A DNA stretch of 64,000 nucleotides from Labia minor (taxonomy: Eukaryota; Arthropoda; Insecta; Dermaptera; Spongiphoridae), in assembly GCA_963082975.1 (NCBI GenBank), contig OY720347.1, positions 31,203,398-31,267,397 of the forward strand, given 5' to 3'. Position 1 is the stretch's first letter; the number at the start of each line of letters is the position of its first letter. Shown here piece after piece: positions 34,171 through 46,800 of the stretch. The notes under the pieces are model-generated. The model was not told the origin of the DNA. It was given only the letters and a program-made list of their open reading frames with translations, and made no database searches. The translations under genes and the position numbers were made by a program.

Positions 34171-34976
34171 CTACGGAACTCGAAAGTTCTTAGCCGCAGC
34201 AACCACACTTCTCCAAGTATCCCTATTCTGAGCAACCACCCGCCAATCCCTACCCTCTCCTATCTCTCTCACATCCCTCCCCACATTATCCACCCACCGC
34301 GTTCTTGGTCTTCCATGCGGACGTTTCCCACTCGGTCTCCCCACCAATATATTTTTCCCCATTCTTTCCTCTCCCATTCTAGCCACGTTCACTGTCCATC
34401 GCAGCCTTCTCGATTTTATAATTCTAACTATATATGCAGTTCCTCGTTATGCAGTCTCCGCCATTCCCCGGTGACCTCATCTTTCTTTGGCCCATAAATG
34501 CTTCGCAGAATCCTATTCTCAAATACTCTATATCTACTCTCGTCACCTAAGGTCATAGACCATGCCTCACACTCATACAATACAACCGGCAAAAAAATTG
34601 TTTTATATATTTTAATTTTTATTCCCTTTGATAATAATTTCGACGCGATAAGCCCCTTTATTGCATTACCCGATTGCAACCCGATTGCAACCCGATTGCA
34701 ACCCGATTGCAACCTCGCTTTAAATTCTTCTCGAATATTATTATCCTTCGTGATTACAGAACCTAAGCATTTAAATATTTCTACATTTTCAAATTCTACA
34801 TTTTGTATGTTAAGACTTTGTGTGTTAATACTATTCCTGTCTGTTACTAAATATTTTGTCTTAGCATTATTAATTTCTACCTCCACCTCTTTTTCTGCTT
34901 CGATTAATTTTTCTACGCTATTTTTAATTTCAATTGCTGAATATCCTATTATATTTAAGTCGTCAGCATAACTCAA
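34171..34976 (-). pseudogene. LINE reverse transcriptase C-terminal region
   Basis: Frame 34976-34428 (182 codons) starts 'MSYADDLNIIGYSAIEIKNS', so it begins at the RT catalytic YADD motif and lacks the fingers and most of the palm. It continues 'VFENRILRSIYGPKKDEV' and ends 'RRLHNEELHI'. A loss of about 22 bp then shifts the frame; the next frame (34392-34171) carries 'NVARMGEERMGKNILVGRPS' and 'RPRTRWVDNVGRDV' to 'AAKNFRVP'. An in-frame tandem gain of 33 bp (11-bp unit, 34669-34712) gives a 'LQSGCNRVAIGLQSGNA' stretch in place of the short LQSGNA of relatives. It cannot make an active polymerase. Confidence 0.85.
34669..34712. repeat. 11-bp minisatellite inside the LINE
   Basis: Four tandem copies of CCCGATTGCAA. 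Three extra units equal 33 bp, so the coding frame is kept. The LINE copies at 8 and 22 kb have a single unit. Confidence 0.9.
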
Positions 34977-35230
34977 TACTTGAATTTTTTTGTTTAGTTT
35001 TTCTTTAATTATAATGATTTAAAATCATTTAATTATTATTACTTTTCATTCAAAGGCGTGTGGGGTTAGAGGTATGGGATATGCTCAGATGATATATTAA
35101 TATATTAAATATTTATAGGTATTTTATTTTATAAATAAATAAGATATATTTATATTAATATTCTCCTAACTGGTTTAGAGTACATATCAACACACAAACA
35201 TTTACACAATCGCTCACTCAAATTAAAATA

Positions 35231-35896
35231 CACTTTTTACCGACCGACGATAGTAAGGGAGGTATTGTTTTCACACCAAATTTCACATGTGGAGATTTTT
35301 ACATATCTCCACGAATCATGCATTTTCTAAACAGAAAAAAGTATTTTAGCATGATGTCTGTCCGTCCGTCTGTCCGTCTGTCCGTCCGTCCTTCCGTCTG
35401 TCCGTATAGATGTGTACAGCCTGAACGGCTCAACCGATTTTGATGAAATTTGGTATATTTACTTAATGCATCAGTGGGATGAATTGATCAACTTTTGGTA
35501 CAAATCCGGAAACCGGAAATGGTAGTATTAGCGATCGACGATAGGAAGGGAAGGGTTATTTTCACACCAAATTTCACATGAGGAGATTTTTTTACATATC
35601 ACCACGAATGTATTGGTTTTATCCTCGGGAAAAATCATCTTCATTATGTTTTTCTTAATTTAAAATTATATGACGTCACCCAGCCCTTCATGACGTCACA
35701 GCCTCGGGTAACGCCGGCTACTTCAGCTATATATTATAAATAAAATAAAATTAAAAATATTTATGTTCTATCCATATCTCTTTTTTATTACATTAATAGA
35801 TATATTAAAATTATTTGAAATTGTTTCTGTAGCTGGAAATTAATTTACTTCAAACCGTCAGTCGGTTCGGACCTGGCCACAGGTCAACTTATTTTA
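35231..35896 (+). mobile_element. Family A HINE/DINE-1-like element, full copy A6
   Basis: TTTTT-ACCGACCGACG start, (GTCC/GTCT)n at about 35356-35404, central block, second unit, two intact TGACGTCA octamers, CCGTCAGTCGGTTCGG and the hairpin GACCTGGCCACAGGTC followed by AACTTATTTT. It lies about 250 bp from the LINE at 34 kb. It is the best reference for the family in this window. Confidence 0.65.
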
Positions 35897-36179
35897 TTTG
35901 ATTTTCAAATTATTTTTAATGCTTTTAGAGTTTTAGTTGTAATTAGTAAAAATTGATTAATTTTTTTTTTAATTATTTAATAATTTATTGTTTTTTATTT
36001 TTTAAAGTATAATATTTCAATATAAAAATTATTTATAATTATTATTAATTTTTAATTTATTCCTCTTAGAGAATGATTTTAAAATTATTCTTTTTCTTTT
36101 TTTTTTATACCTGTATAATATTTATTATTATTTATTTATTCGATCTAAGCAAAAGAACAAAGAAAAGAACATTTTTTTT

Positions 36180-36630
36180 TCGAAAGTCTTGTACAATTTT
36201 CTACTCATGAAAACTAAAATAAAACATTTTAGCATGACAATTTTCTGTTTGTTGAACATGGTACCTTGGAAAAGCTTCATGAAAATGCTCTCAAGAGGTG
36301 ATCAAAAGTCCCTTCTCATGTTACTTTTTAACCCCTCAAGGGAGGCAAGTCTTGAGCTAAGTTATAAATAGGGATATATTTGCAAACGACGCAGATTGTG
36401 AACGCCTTTTCCAATGCATGTCTTTAGTAATTAGCTTTTGCCGAGTCGCTAATGATATTCCTAAAAGACACAGCACAACAAAAACAAGGGTTATTCTTTA
36501 ATTAAAAGCCACGATTCGCCCTAAGAATTACTTTCAAGGCATTCTTCATGAATTTACAAAGACATATTTACCCTTTCGTTTGAGTAAGGCATCCAATTTC
36601 TAAACATCGTCACTTGAGTATGTTACAACT
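36180..36630. other. Unique less A+T-rich island
   Basis: About 450 bp of unique sequence. A 60-codon plus-strand frame (36189-36371) has no recognisable domain. It contains TTAATTAAAAGCC near 36498 and TAGTAATTAGC near 36426. Candidate conserved element. Confidence 0.3.
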
Positions 36631-37606
36631 TTCCTGTTTATATTTAATTGAAAAAAAAAAAAAAAATAATTACAAAAACAAGAAATGTTTTGAAGCCTTT
36701 TAAAGAAAACTTGAAGCAGATTAAATATTTCTTTTAATAAAAAATATAAAAATGATTCCTGATAATTTTTCTATCCAATGAATTTTGTTAAAAATTTTAT
36801 TGTAAATATATCAATTCTAATTGAAAATATTCTTTCGCGATATGATTTTAAAATATTAATTAAGATTGTAATAGATCTATTCATAAAATGAATAAAAAAA
36901 AATTTTTCCGATTAAATATTAATTTTAAAAATGATTTTTTTTTAATTGCAAATATCTCATCCTTTTTTAATTGATAGTGAGTTCATTTTAGTTAATAGAT
37001 TGAATTGATGAATAAATTCTTCCTAAAAATATTTAGACTATTTTTGAACCGGATTAATTTGTATATTATTCATTTAAAATGACACCTGTCGGAACTAAAA
37101 GTTAAGCACGCTAACAAACCACCCAAGAGGCTCAAATTAAAATATCATATATATATATATATATATATTATATAATATAAAATATATAATATTAATAGTT
37201 AAAAATAGTACATAAAAATTTATATAACTATACATTTAGCCATTCCAAATTGAAAGAAATCAAATTTTGTGAATGGTGGGAGGGGAGAAGATTTTTATAA
37301 CACCTTATATACAATAGGAATGATCTAAATCTTAGTTTTGTTTAAAGGATATTTGAATCAATCATCAATGGGGTCTTATTAATTAAATTTTGTTTTTAAA
37401 TTTCTACTTTTTAAGGATATTTTTAAGAGACCCAATTGAAATTACTTTATTACTTAATTTACTTATTAATATTGGTCGTTAAAATAAATAATTGAAATAA
37501 TGATAATATTATTCAGTTTAATTTCATATTAAGACCCAGAATCACAAAATTCTCAAAGTTCTCCTTAAAATAACTCCACGGAATAGAAAAGAGAATATTA
37601 ATTTAT
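36631..37606. other. A+T-rich spacer with (AT)n
   Basis: A-run near 36651-36668 and (AT)n near 37145-37170; otherwise A+T-rich. A patch at 37081-37130 is unassigned. Confidence 0.55.
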
Positions 37607-37620
37607 TACTTCATTAATTA

Positions 37621-37856
37621 TTATTATTATTATTTGCGTTTGGACCATCTGGGATCACGCAAAGCTCCCACATTGTGGTTGCTAATTTTTTGAAGTAATC
37701 CTGCTGGTGCAGGGTTATTTAGAACCAGGCTTGTCAATTCCTGGAGCGGGAGGCGGCTGATGTTAAATTGAATTTATTAGAAAATTTTTGTTCTTAGTTA
37801 GAATCGAACGCCGACTTCATGTGTAGAAAATTGCCACTATACACGCACGGCTAAGC
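37621..37856 (-). mobile_element. tRNA-headed SINE, 236 bp, with 14-bp target duplications
   Basis: Exact duplications TACTTCATTAATTA lie at 37607-37620 and 37857-37870. On the minus strand it starts with a tRNA-like head (A box about 37847-37856, B box GGCGTTCGATTCT at about 37799-37811). A body with CTCCAGGAATTGACAAGCC and CAGCAGGATTACTTC follows, then GGGAGCTTTGCGTGATCC and an (AAT)n tail. Such duplications and the 3' repeat tail mark target-primed reverse transcription by a LINE partner. It is the short sibling of 61949-62457. Confidence 0.85.
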
Positions 37857-37870
37857 TACTTCATTAATTA

Positions 37871-38295
37871 GTATAAAAATAATAATTCAAACGGATTACT
37901 GTTTAGATTCCGTATTAATAGAAAATAATAGCAATTATTTTTAGGATTTTCTTTAAGTGAAATTATTTCTTCTTATAGAATAAAGCGATCCAAAGGAGAA
38001 GCTTTAAAAATATATAATCTTCTTAGAGCAAGATATAAATATTTTTACATACTTTCTAAAGTATTTAATCAATTATTCATTTGATTTCAAAAGTATATAC
38101 TATAAATAGAAAGAGGTTTTTATTTATATATATATATTTATATTTTCTTTCTACTTTCTTTCTCTTATTTATATTCTTCTTCACCTACACAAATATATAA
38201 AAATTGAATTTAAAATCAATGAATTTCAAAATTTCTATTTGAATTAAAAATAATAACCAAATGAATGTTATCAAATATATATATTTATGTATCTA
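37871..38295. other. A+T-rich spacer
   Basis: Low-complexity A+T-rich DNA; nothing recognised. Confidence 0.55.
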
Positions 38296-38660
38296 CACGA
38301 GAGTCATTCTCTAAGTAAAGAGACAAATGACTATTAAAAACGGTTTATTTGATTCTTACAAAATTTAGGCTATTTTTCAACATAATCACCCCCCCCCCCC
38401 TCCCACAGTTATGCACTTGTCCCATCTTTCTTTCAGCTTCCTAAGATGACCCGTGATAAGCTTTAATAATTGGGTTGGAAGGTCTTACATCATCCTGCCT
38501 AGAGTCCCGACCTCGCCCCATCTGATTTTTACTTGTTTGGACCACGCAAAGACACCCTACTTGGAAAAAGATTTGCTAACAATGAGAAACTTAAGGAAGC
38601 GGTGCAAAAGTGGCTTCGGTTAGGTTCGAAGAATTCTTCGCCAAGGGAATTAGGAATTAT
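38296..38660. mobile_element. Second mariner family, 3' half with inverted end
   Basis: The plus strand at 38467-38650 encodes 'LGWKVLHHPA', a stop, 'SPDLAPSDFYLFGPRKDTLL' and 'GKRFANNEKLKEAVQKWL', the mariner region with the third catalytic Asp (SPDLAPSD), then in another frame 'EFFAKGIRN'. The part that should follow, with 'RWDKCI' and a DYVEK stop, lies to the left on the minus strand (38310-38450), interrupted by a C run at 38391-38401. The 3' end is therefore inverted relative to the catalytic region. Confidence 0.75.
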
Positions 38661-38762
38661 TATATACTTATATGTATAAATGTATAATTTACAATTTATT
38701 TATATTTTGAGATTGTTAGCAAAAAAAAAAAAAAACAAGTCTCGCTGTTTTTCTATCTATTT

Positions 38763-38873
38763 ACTATCTCGCCAGAGATAGCATTGCGATCACGAAAATT
38801 TTCGATGTTGAGATTTTGATGTTTTTATACGTTTTGAAGGTTCCTGAATCATTTTCACTAAGGTTGAGAAAAA

Positions 38874-38921
<48 letters not shown>

Positions 38922-39400
38922 TGTGTATGTATGTAGGCAAGATTACGCAAAAACGGTTTGAGCTAGAATGATGAAATTTGGTACATGGACATTATTCAAA
39001 ATTCATAGTTTTCTATCAACTTTTGAGAAATGTAGCTCAACCGGAAGAGGGTCATTACCTACAACGTTTTGATTTTTTTTCCTCTAAAGTGACCGTAAAA
39101 ATAAAGTTATATGTTTGATAATTTTTCACATGATTAATAATTGTATAAAACTGCTATATATAGAATTTCAGCTTGATTGATTCGCTGAAATTACCAGAAT
39201 TAATTTTTTAACACTGCAAATCTCACGCGCCAACACGTGACGTGGTGCCATCAACAAAAAGCCAAACATGCGCTGGTTTAATATTTATTATTTATTATTT
39301 ATAATTTATAATTAATTAAATTTAATTTAAATATAATATATTATATTATTTAATCCAATTCAAATTTCGAGATAGTCGAGTGGAGACACTCCAGCTAATT
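38763..39400 (-). mobile_element. Family B HINE-like element, copy B1
   Basis: Read on the minus strand, it starts AAAATTAGCTGGAGTGTCTC, with CTCGACTATCTCG close behind. It ends with the hairpin GCTATCTCTGGCGAGATAGT and an A-rich flank. An (AC)n microsatellite lies near the 3' third (38876-38931, TG-rich on the plus strand). The terminal hairpin, subterminal inverted repeat and central microsatellite parallel family A, although sequences differ. An internal hairpin has AATTTCAGC and GCTGAAATT arms. Three relatives lie at 59-61 kb. Confidence 0.6.
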
Positions 39401-40929
39401 TTCTACTCATTTCATTCAACTTGTCAACACGAGTCTAGAATGATATTATAAAAAATATAACATGTTTACATGTATCTCAGTGTACTGAAAATTTCTAAAA
39501 TAATTCTTTGATTAAGTATTTAATATCTATGATAAAGTTAATGTTTTTTTGTTTAAAAAAAAAAAATATATTCAGCAAGTGTAAAAATAACATTAAATAT
39601 ATTTAGTAAAAACAGTAAATTTTTAATATGAATATATTATTCATTAAATGATTATTTCTTTTAATCATTTATATATATTCTCATTTAATTATTTAAATTT
39701 AATGAATCAGATATTTTACTTATAAAATATATTTGAATATTAACCTAGGTTTTTTTTTTGAAAATTAAAAACTAATTAATGTATAATACAAATTCACAAT
39801 ACTTTACACAATAATTAATATAATAATTAATAAGGTATAATAGAATTTATATATATGATTATTTTTAATTTTGTAACAATTAATTATTTATTAAAATAAA
39901 TTAAAAGTAAATTCACCATTTAAAATTTTTTTTGTTTTAAATTTAAAATTTCGAGAATTTAAATTTGTTTTACACACAATTTTGAACTCTTAAATAAAGT
40001 GAATAAAACAATGCAAATTAATATCTATTTAAAAAAGTATATGATTAAATATTAATACCTATATATATAAATATTATAAGCCTATTTTTTATTTAACTTT
40101 ATTAAAATAATCTGATAAAATAGTTTATAGTTTGTAAAAAAATATTAATTCAACTATTTATTTATTGATTAAGTTTAAAAAATGAAATATAAACAATTAT
40201 TATAAACGACTGAATAAAAATTAATTAATATACCCTTTCAAACTTAAAAACGTATCAAAAACAATATAAATACAATTAGAAAAACAAAGATCAAGAATTT
40301 AATTATTTAATTAATTGATTTCATTACTAATAATTATTAAATTTGATTAAAATCATATATTAATAAAATGTCTGCACGTATTACAAAGAATATAATTTAA
40401 AATTTTTTTGGTGTGTATAGTGATAAAATGTTGATCTCTAAATATAAATCTCATCAAGGTTTCAAAAATATACTATAAAAATGATATGAATATAAAAATG
40501 AGCTTAAATCCTGAAAGTCAAGGAAAAAATAATAAAAAATAAATATCTATTTCAATGAAATAAATATTAATATAAAAATAATCAAAGTATAATAGAATAA
40601 TTTATTAAAAATAAATAAATAAATTGAACATACAGCATTTAGATTCATTAGATAATTAAAATTTTATAATTCTATTGATATCACATCTGTAAAAATGATT
40701 ATATATAAACATATTAGATCAAAAAGATAAATAGGTATATAGAAATGTGAATAAACTGAAGTTACTTGTCAAGAATTTTAGATAATTTTTCATCTGTATA
40801 AATTGGTTCATTTTAGTTTTAAATCGTATGGATACTATCTGATTTAAAGTCATGTTTTTACAAATGTTACATATTGAAAAGATTAGTATGTCTTTAAAAA
40901 AAAAATTGACACTTGAAATTTTAATAAGC
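39401..40929. other. A+T-rich spacer
   Basis: One of the longest featureless A+T-rich runs in the window; only short TA and A runs are seen. Confidence 0.6.
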
Positions 40930-41570
40930 AGATCGAGAATAAAAACGTGAGAGATTTTTTTTTAGCGAGGGGAGGATTGGATCATTGTTCGAATGTCTGA
41001 GCAACGGATTGTCAGGTGTGGGTGAGTGATGGGTTCCACTTGTCATTCAAGATCATATGCGCCCATTGCAGGAACAGCTCCATTGGGGCTGATCATGTCT
41101 TATTCATTGTGCGTAGGGCGGGAACAGATTCCACGTTCTGGTTACCGGGAGGTGTTGACCTGTTTTTCTGTTACCTGACCTTTTCTTTTCATTTCGTTCA
41201 TTCAAGCGTTAAATGTCTAACACCTATTTAGTTATTCGAAAAATGGACAAACACTCACCGAAGTTAGTAGCATGTCGATGGCGGCCGTTCGAGGCGCAAC
41301 GACCGCGATGCATCCGTCGATCCGCTCGGCAATCGTCCTCGCGAAGTTCACGCTTCTCAGCCAGGTTTTAACGAACAAACACAAAAACCAGGACTACCAC
41401 TTTCGGGAGGTCCTCCCCTGGTCCTAAATAACCACTAATTAAAGTATAGGGACCGGTCTCCAGAAAAACGGAGGGCGCCTCACCAGAAACTCGTTCGATA
41501 AATGCCTGGCTGCCCGCCCGCCGTCCACTCATCTCATCTCCGATCTTTTTTTTCCCTGAAACCAACCTCC
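40930..41570. other. Large unique island with CpG-dense core
   Basis: Unique mixed sequence. The core at 41276-41362 holds about a dozen CpG dinucleotides in fewer than 90 bases, exceptional for this window. On the minus strand an open frame of about 33 codons through the core ('NFARTIAERIDGCIAVVAPR') ends exactly at TCG|GTGAGT (donor at 41258-41253). Further right are TAATTA and CCCGCCCGCCG words. It could be a short coding exon with a good 5' splice site or a CpG-rich regulatory element. I do not recognise the peptide. Confidence 0.4.
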
Positions 41571-42959
41571 CATTTTTTTTTCCTTTTTTTTAATCAACTT
41601 TACTTCTCCTCTCTTTTTACCTGTTTAGAGATTATTTTAAAATTTCAACTTTTCTCCTCATATACCATATATTTAAAAAAAAATTAATCTTTCTAAATAT
41701 ATAAAAGCAATTTTTAAGATTAAAAAACAAATTTTTTTTATATCCCATACTCCCTTCGGTATAAATTTTTAGAAATTTGAATACATTAATGTTACTACTC
41801 GTATATTCATATCCTCCACTTACCTAAAGAAAATAACTTTGAATTAGAATTCATTTTATAATTTAAACATCAAAATTTCAATTTCAAAACATATTGATAG
41901 ACAATAATAAATAAATACATAATTTTCCAATAAAAATTTTTTAGATAGAATTGATGTATAAATTAATAATATATTATATATTCATTATAATAGTGAAAGA
42001 GGAAAGTATTAAAATAATGAATCATTTTAATTTTTTTTTTCTTTTTTTCATTCATTATTAGCTTTTGAAAATCCCTGAAAGGGTTTTCATTTGGCTAGTA
42101 CTATGCAAATAAAGACAATAAAATTATATTCTCTTCTAAACCTTCATTCAATTATTAATAATTTATAATATCTAGTATTGAAACTTTTATTTCAAATAAA
42201 TTTTTATTCCTTCCTAACTGTGCTAAACAATACAATTTAAAAAAAAATGTTTGATTTAAATATCTTCTCCCAGTTTAATATCAAATTAAATAAATTTTAT
42301 ATAAAATGTATATAAGAATTGATTAAAAAATTGTTTGAAGACTTGTGTGTATGTATATTTTTATATAGACATATTAATAATATAAAATTTATATTTTTAT
42401 CAAACTGAAGTACAATGAAGCTCTCATAAAATGGAATAATTCAAATCCTTATTACTTTTTCTTTTGGTGTATAAGTAATTAATTAATATTTTTCTTTATT
42501 ATTTATTTTTTATTTAACTTAATGAAAACACAAAAATAATATACTTATCATTAATGAATTTCTTATTCTTTTGTAAAAATATAAGTTAAAAATACAAGAT
42601 TTAATAAATTTAATGTATTTTTACTTGAAGCAATTTGTATTTGGCCCGGGGGTGGGAATTAATGTAATTTATTCTATCGAAAAATTAAAAAAATGCTTAA
42701 GTCAGCTGAACAAAGAACAGGAATGCTTTTATTTATAATATGATAACGCCCCCAACAAAAATACCTGAAGACACGTAACCCGATTTTTAAATTCGATAAA
42801 AACCAACCTGAATTTCAACTAAGAGCATGTTTTATTAGAATATCTTTTATTGATAACGCAAGGTTTTCACAAAAAAAAAAAAATAGAATTCTACGTTAAT
42901 TTATTGAATTTTATTGAAAAGAGAAATTTTAATGATAAAATAATGATTGGATTATATAT
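41571..42959. other. A+T-rich spacer
   Basis: Low-complexity A+T-rich DNA with T runs near 42030-42050; small mixed patches at 42640-42830 without recognised content. Confidence 0.55.
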
Positions 42960-43320
42960 TCAGGTGTCATTTTATGCCCTTTTGATGACTTTGATGGATA
43001 CTTATTTAAAGAGCTCGGGGAAATATATTTTTGGATTTTATTTAATAATAATTGTGTTTCGGAGTGGCTATTGTCAACCAATAGGCAATTGAGTAGATGA
43101 ATGATCACTCAAAAAGGGCCTTTTCATTAAATAAAATGCATTGGTACAAATTAGTTAGGCTCGTTACATGCAGGTGATTTTATTCAAGCATTTAGTGGTC
43201 ATGTCGTTGTGTTTATACGCACATAAACACGAAGGATGAATGAAAATACAGCTTGTGGGATTTTATTGCAATGAAATCATTTTCTCATATTGTAATCATT
43301 AATTCCCTAATTAGGTTTTA
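42960..43320. other. Unique less A+T-rich island
   Basis: Unique sequence with GTGATTTTATTCAAG (43173-43187) and GGGATTTTATTGCAATG (43258-43274), both carrying an ATTTTATTnnA core like posterior Hox sites. No coding frame is convincing. Candidate regulatory element. Confidence 0.3.
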
Positions 43321-43549
43321 ATAGAAATATATTTTTCAATTTCATTCACTAAATAGATAAAATAAAGCAAATTTATAATCTATATTGTATATACATATCA
43401 AAATACATTATTTATTTATTTATTTATTTTTATTTATCTCCATTAAAGACTTACAAATTTTTTAAATTATTTTTTTTCGAAATCACCATTTGTTTAAATA
43501 GATACTTTATTTAATTTTCTCAAATTCTAAAACGAAACTATTATTATTA

Positions 43550-43880
43550 TCCTTTAAGGGCATATCAACTTGGGAGTCATGTTATACACGTATATATGCT
43601 TTTATGGAAAGTTATTTCTGGATTATTTCCGGATTTGTTTTTGTGATATTTGAGCCTCAACGTTTCGGCATCTATTTTGGTGTCATTTTCAAGAGAATTT
43701 GTTTTTAGGAGGGAATTTTTTGAGATTGAGTGTGACCAAGAGTCAATGATGGTATTTGAATGGGTTGAATGGGTGGGTAATCTTTGATTTAACGCACTCT
43801 AAACCTCTTAAGAATCCTCGGGATTGTTGGCTTCGGGTCGTGGTACGAGCCAAACGTTTGTTAGTGCTAGTGCTATCTAT
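43550..43880. other. Unique less A+T-rich island
   Basis: Unique G+T-rich sequence without frames of note; contains AATCTTTGATTTAAC near 43780, resembling a TCF-type core. Candidate conserved element. Confidence 0.3.
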
Positions 43881-46800
43881 ATATACTAGTAGCTCAAAAA
43901 CAATCAAATTTTATTATTATATAATGTAAATTAATTTCTTTTTTAAAACATGTAAAGTCCTTTATTATGATTATTTGATTATAATATATCCTTTAAAGAT
44001 TTATTTATATTAATTTATTATTTCTTTATATTCCAGACATTTTATTGAAACTAGCAATACACTTATTTTCTTATATCTTATATTTTTTTAAAATTGATTA
44101 ATTTAGATCAATTCTCTTGTCTAAAGTTAATTTCTCATTTGTCAATATTTGATAGTTTAAAAATATTTCTAATATCATACATTTTGAAAGAACCACCAGG
44201 ATTATCACTTAAAAAAAAACAATACAGTTAATAAAGTAATTTAAATTTATGTATTTGTAATGTAGAATATTCAGTGTGTGTGTTTAAATTATTATATTTA
44301 TTTTCATTATACTTTTTGATTATATACTATGTTTTAAATAAACATAAAATTATATATTTTATATTTCGTTGAAAAGAGAATTCTTCCTTGACCTTAATCT
44401 ACCTATATGTATCAACTTCAAAAAGAAATTGAAAGTTCTTGACCGATAAAAAGGACAGCTTCGTTCAGCCCACTCAAGCATGATCCTACCAAATTAGATC
44501 GAATTTTATACTCTCACTTTTTGATTATATACTTTGAAATATAATTTTACATTACACTCGGAGTATTATTTATTGTTTTAATTTAATAATTTGAATCCAT
44601 AACTATTCAAACTTCCTAATTATAATGTTTTTTTTTTTTTGAATTTTATTTTACTTTTATTAATTTGTTATTTAAATTTTTTTTATTAACAAATGCGATT
44701 TTATAACGTTTTTCTCAACTTCACTTGGAGTGAATAAATAAAACTAAATGCTCAACGTTTTTCGTTGAATATGAAGTAATTCATTCATAAACTTTGTCAG
44801 GCTTATAGAAAAATTATTTTAATCTTTTTAGTCCATGAGAAAAACGTTATTTTATAAAAAAATTTTATATTTATATTATTTTTAAATGAATTTGTCTAAA
44901 TAGAAATATAGATTCCTCACTATTGTCAGAATTGGAGTATTTATTGTCTTGAAGATTTTGAAAAAATATTTTATTGCACTATATCGCTCAAATTTTTAAA
45001 AAGTTTTTCTTTTTTTGTGTTCTGAAGCTCAGACATTATTTTTTTCTTTTTATTTCAATCTATACAATAAATGAAATGAAAATTTTAAAAATTCAAATTT
45101 TACAAAAAAGGTATTTTCAAGGCTCTGTGTGTGTGTTTTAAGAAAAATGATTATTTTTGAATTTTTATATACTTTTAGAAGATTTTTGCTCACAAATATT
45201 TTGTTCTGTAGTCACAGAAAATAAAATTAATAAGAATTTCTTTTTACTGACTCCAACCCAAGCATTGAAATGTGAAAGCATACCTACTACCTAACGTCCT
45301 GCTGATATTTATTAATTTAATTTAAATTTAAATTTAATTCGTAAATGGATCTTTTATTTATTTCAATTATGTTAATTTAATATGACAACACGAAGTTAAT
45401 CCTTTAATGCACTTTTTTTTACTTCAAATTGACATGTAATGAATGTTAAGTGTAAATTTATTTGGTCAAATAACAATTTTCACTTATCGAATATATTCAC
45501 CTAATTATTTAAATGAAAAAAAAATTAAACTTAAAGACTAAAGAATAAATTATTTTACCGATAAAAAGAAAGATAACAAAAAATAAATATTGCTTGTTCA
45601 AGAAGTTTGTTGAAATATATTTTAAAGACTCTTGAACATAAATTTATGCAATAAGCTAAGTGAAGGTTAAGACAAACTAAGTTTTAGATAAAAAAAACTA
45701 TTTTTTTTTTTTTTTTTGAATATAAAATATTTATTTTTTTAAATAAGATTAAAGATTCAATATTGATGGAATTAATTAGAGTAGCCTTCACATATCAGCA
45801 AAATCTTCATCTGCCTATTCATGTTAAATTATACTACAATTTCTTGAACCTTTGAAAGATTTATAAATTTAGATTTTTCCATTAAAATATTCAACTAAAA
45901 GAGTGATACAAAGAGATTGTTATAATTATTAGTTTTTAGTGAAATATGCTCATAAAAGAAAGGGAGAGTGAAACCTCGTTAAATTTTATATTTTATATTT
46001 ATTATCAAAAAATCTTCTAAAAAATTAGGTAAAATTAAAATAGAATATTCAAAACAAGATACATTAGATAATATATATATATAATATTTTAATAGATTTA
46101 GAGATATATCAGGAATTATATCTTTTATATATGTATATAATTAGTATATAATAGAATAAAAAATTATTAAGTACCTATAAAAACAGGATTAAAAACAACT
46201 GATTTTGTTAAAGGATTGATTAAAATCTTAGTAAATTTTACTAAAAAAAATCATAATTAACTTTTTCATTATTCATTGAGATTTTAATTTCAGCAACTAA
46301 AGTTATTTACTTATAAAATATTTCATTAATATTCAAATAAAAATTGAATTTTATTCATAAATTACAAAAAAAAAACAATAAAATAAAATCAATAAGAATT
46401 CCTTTATAATTAATACACATATTTAAATAATTTAACTTATTAAATAATTTGAAGCCGAAAAGTAGTTTAATTTTAATTTCTGTTGAAATATTTAAAACAT
46501 ATAATTAATTTATTTTGGTTGATATATTTAAAATTTTATTTAAACAAGTATTGATTTCTCAATTTGTGTATATAATTATATATAATTTGATGTGTTGAAA
46601 TTGATTTAACAAAATATTTAAATATTTGTTAAATTCTGTGTTGACAGTTACTTTTATAAAAAACATATTAATCACTATATTATGTTTAGTAATTTTTATG
46701 GAATTTTTAAGTAGTTACACATTTTGATTTTTATCTATTGCTAATGCAAATACAGATTTCTTCTTTTACATAATTATGTTTTTATTTTTTTATAAGATGT

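Larger units (their letters stand above)
34160..34980 (-). mobile_element. LINE 3' copy, best preserved, reverse
   Basis: Runs on the minus strand from just upstream of the YADD box to the 3' end, which abuts an ATCT-rich tail (34150-34163). The organisation 'YADD', thumb, 'RVFENRILRSIYGP', 'VARMGEER', 'GRPRTRWVDNV', 'WRVVAQNRDTWR' is the familiar C-terminal part of an animal non-LTR retrotransposon, probably RTE-like. It is 5'-truncated, as is usual for LINE insertions. Confidence 0.85.

Noticed and set aside
34315-34971. Plus-strand frames opposite the LINE (34315-34497 and 34498-34971)
   Set aside because: Antisense shadows of the minus-strand reverse transcriptase, which carries the recognisable motifs.
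37081-37130. 5S rRNA-like AAAGTTAAGCACGC
   Set aside because: Only about 14 bases resemble the 5S internal promoter region; the rest of a 5S gene is absent.
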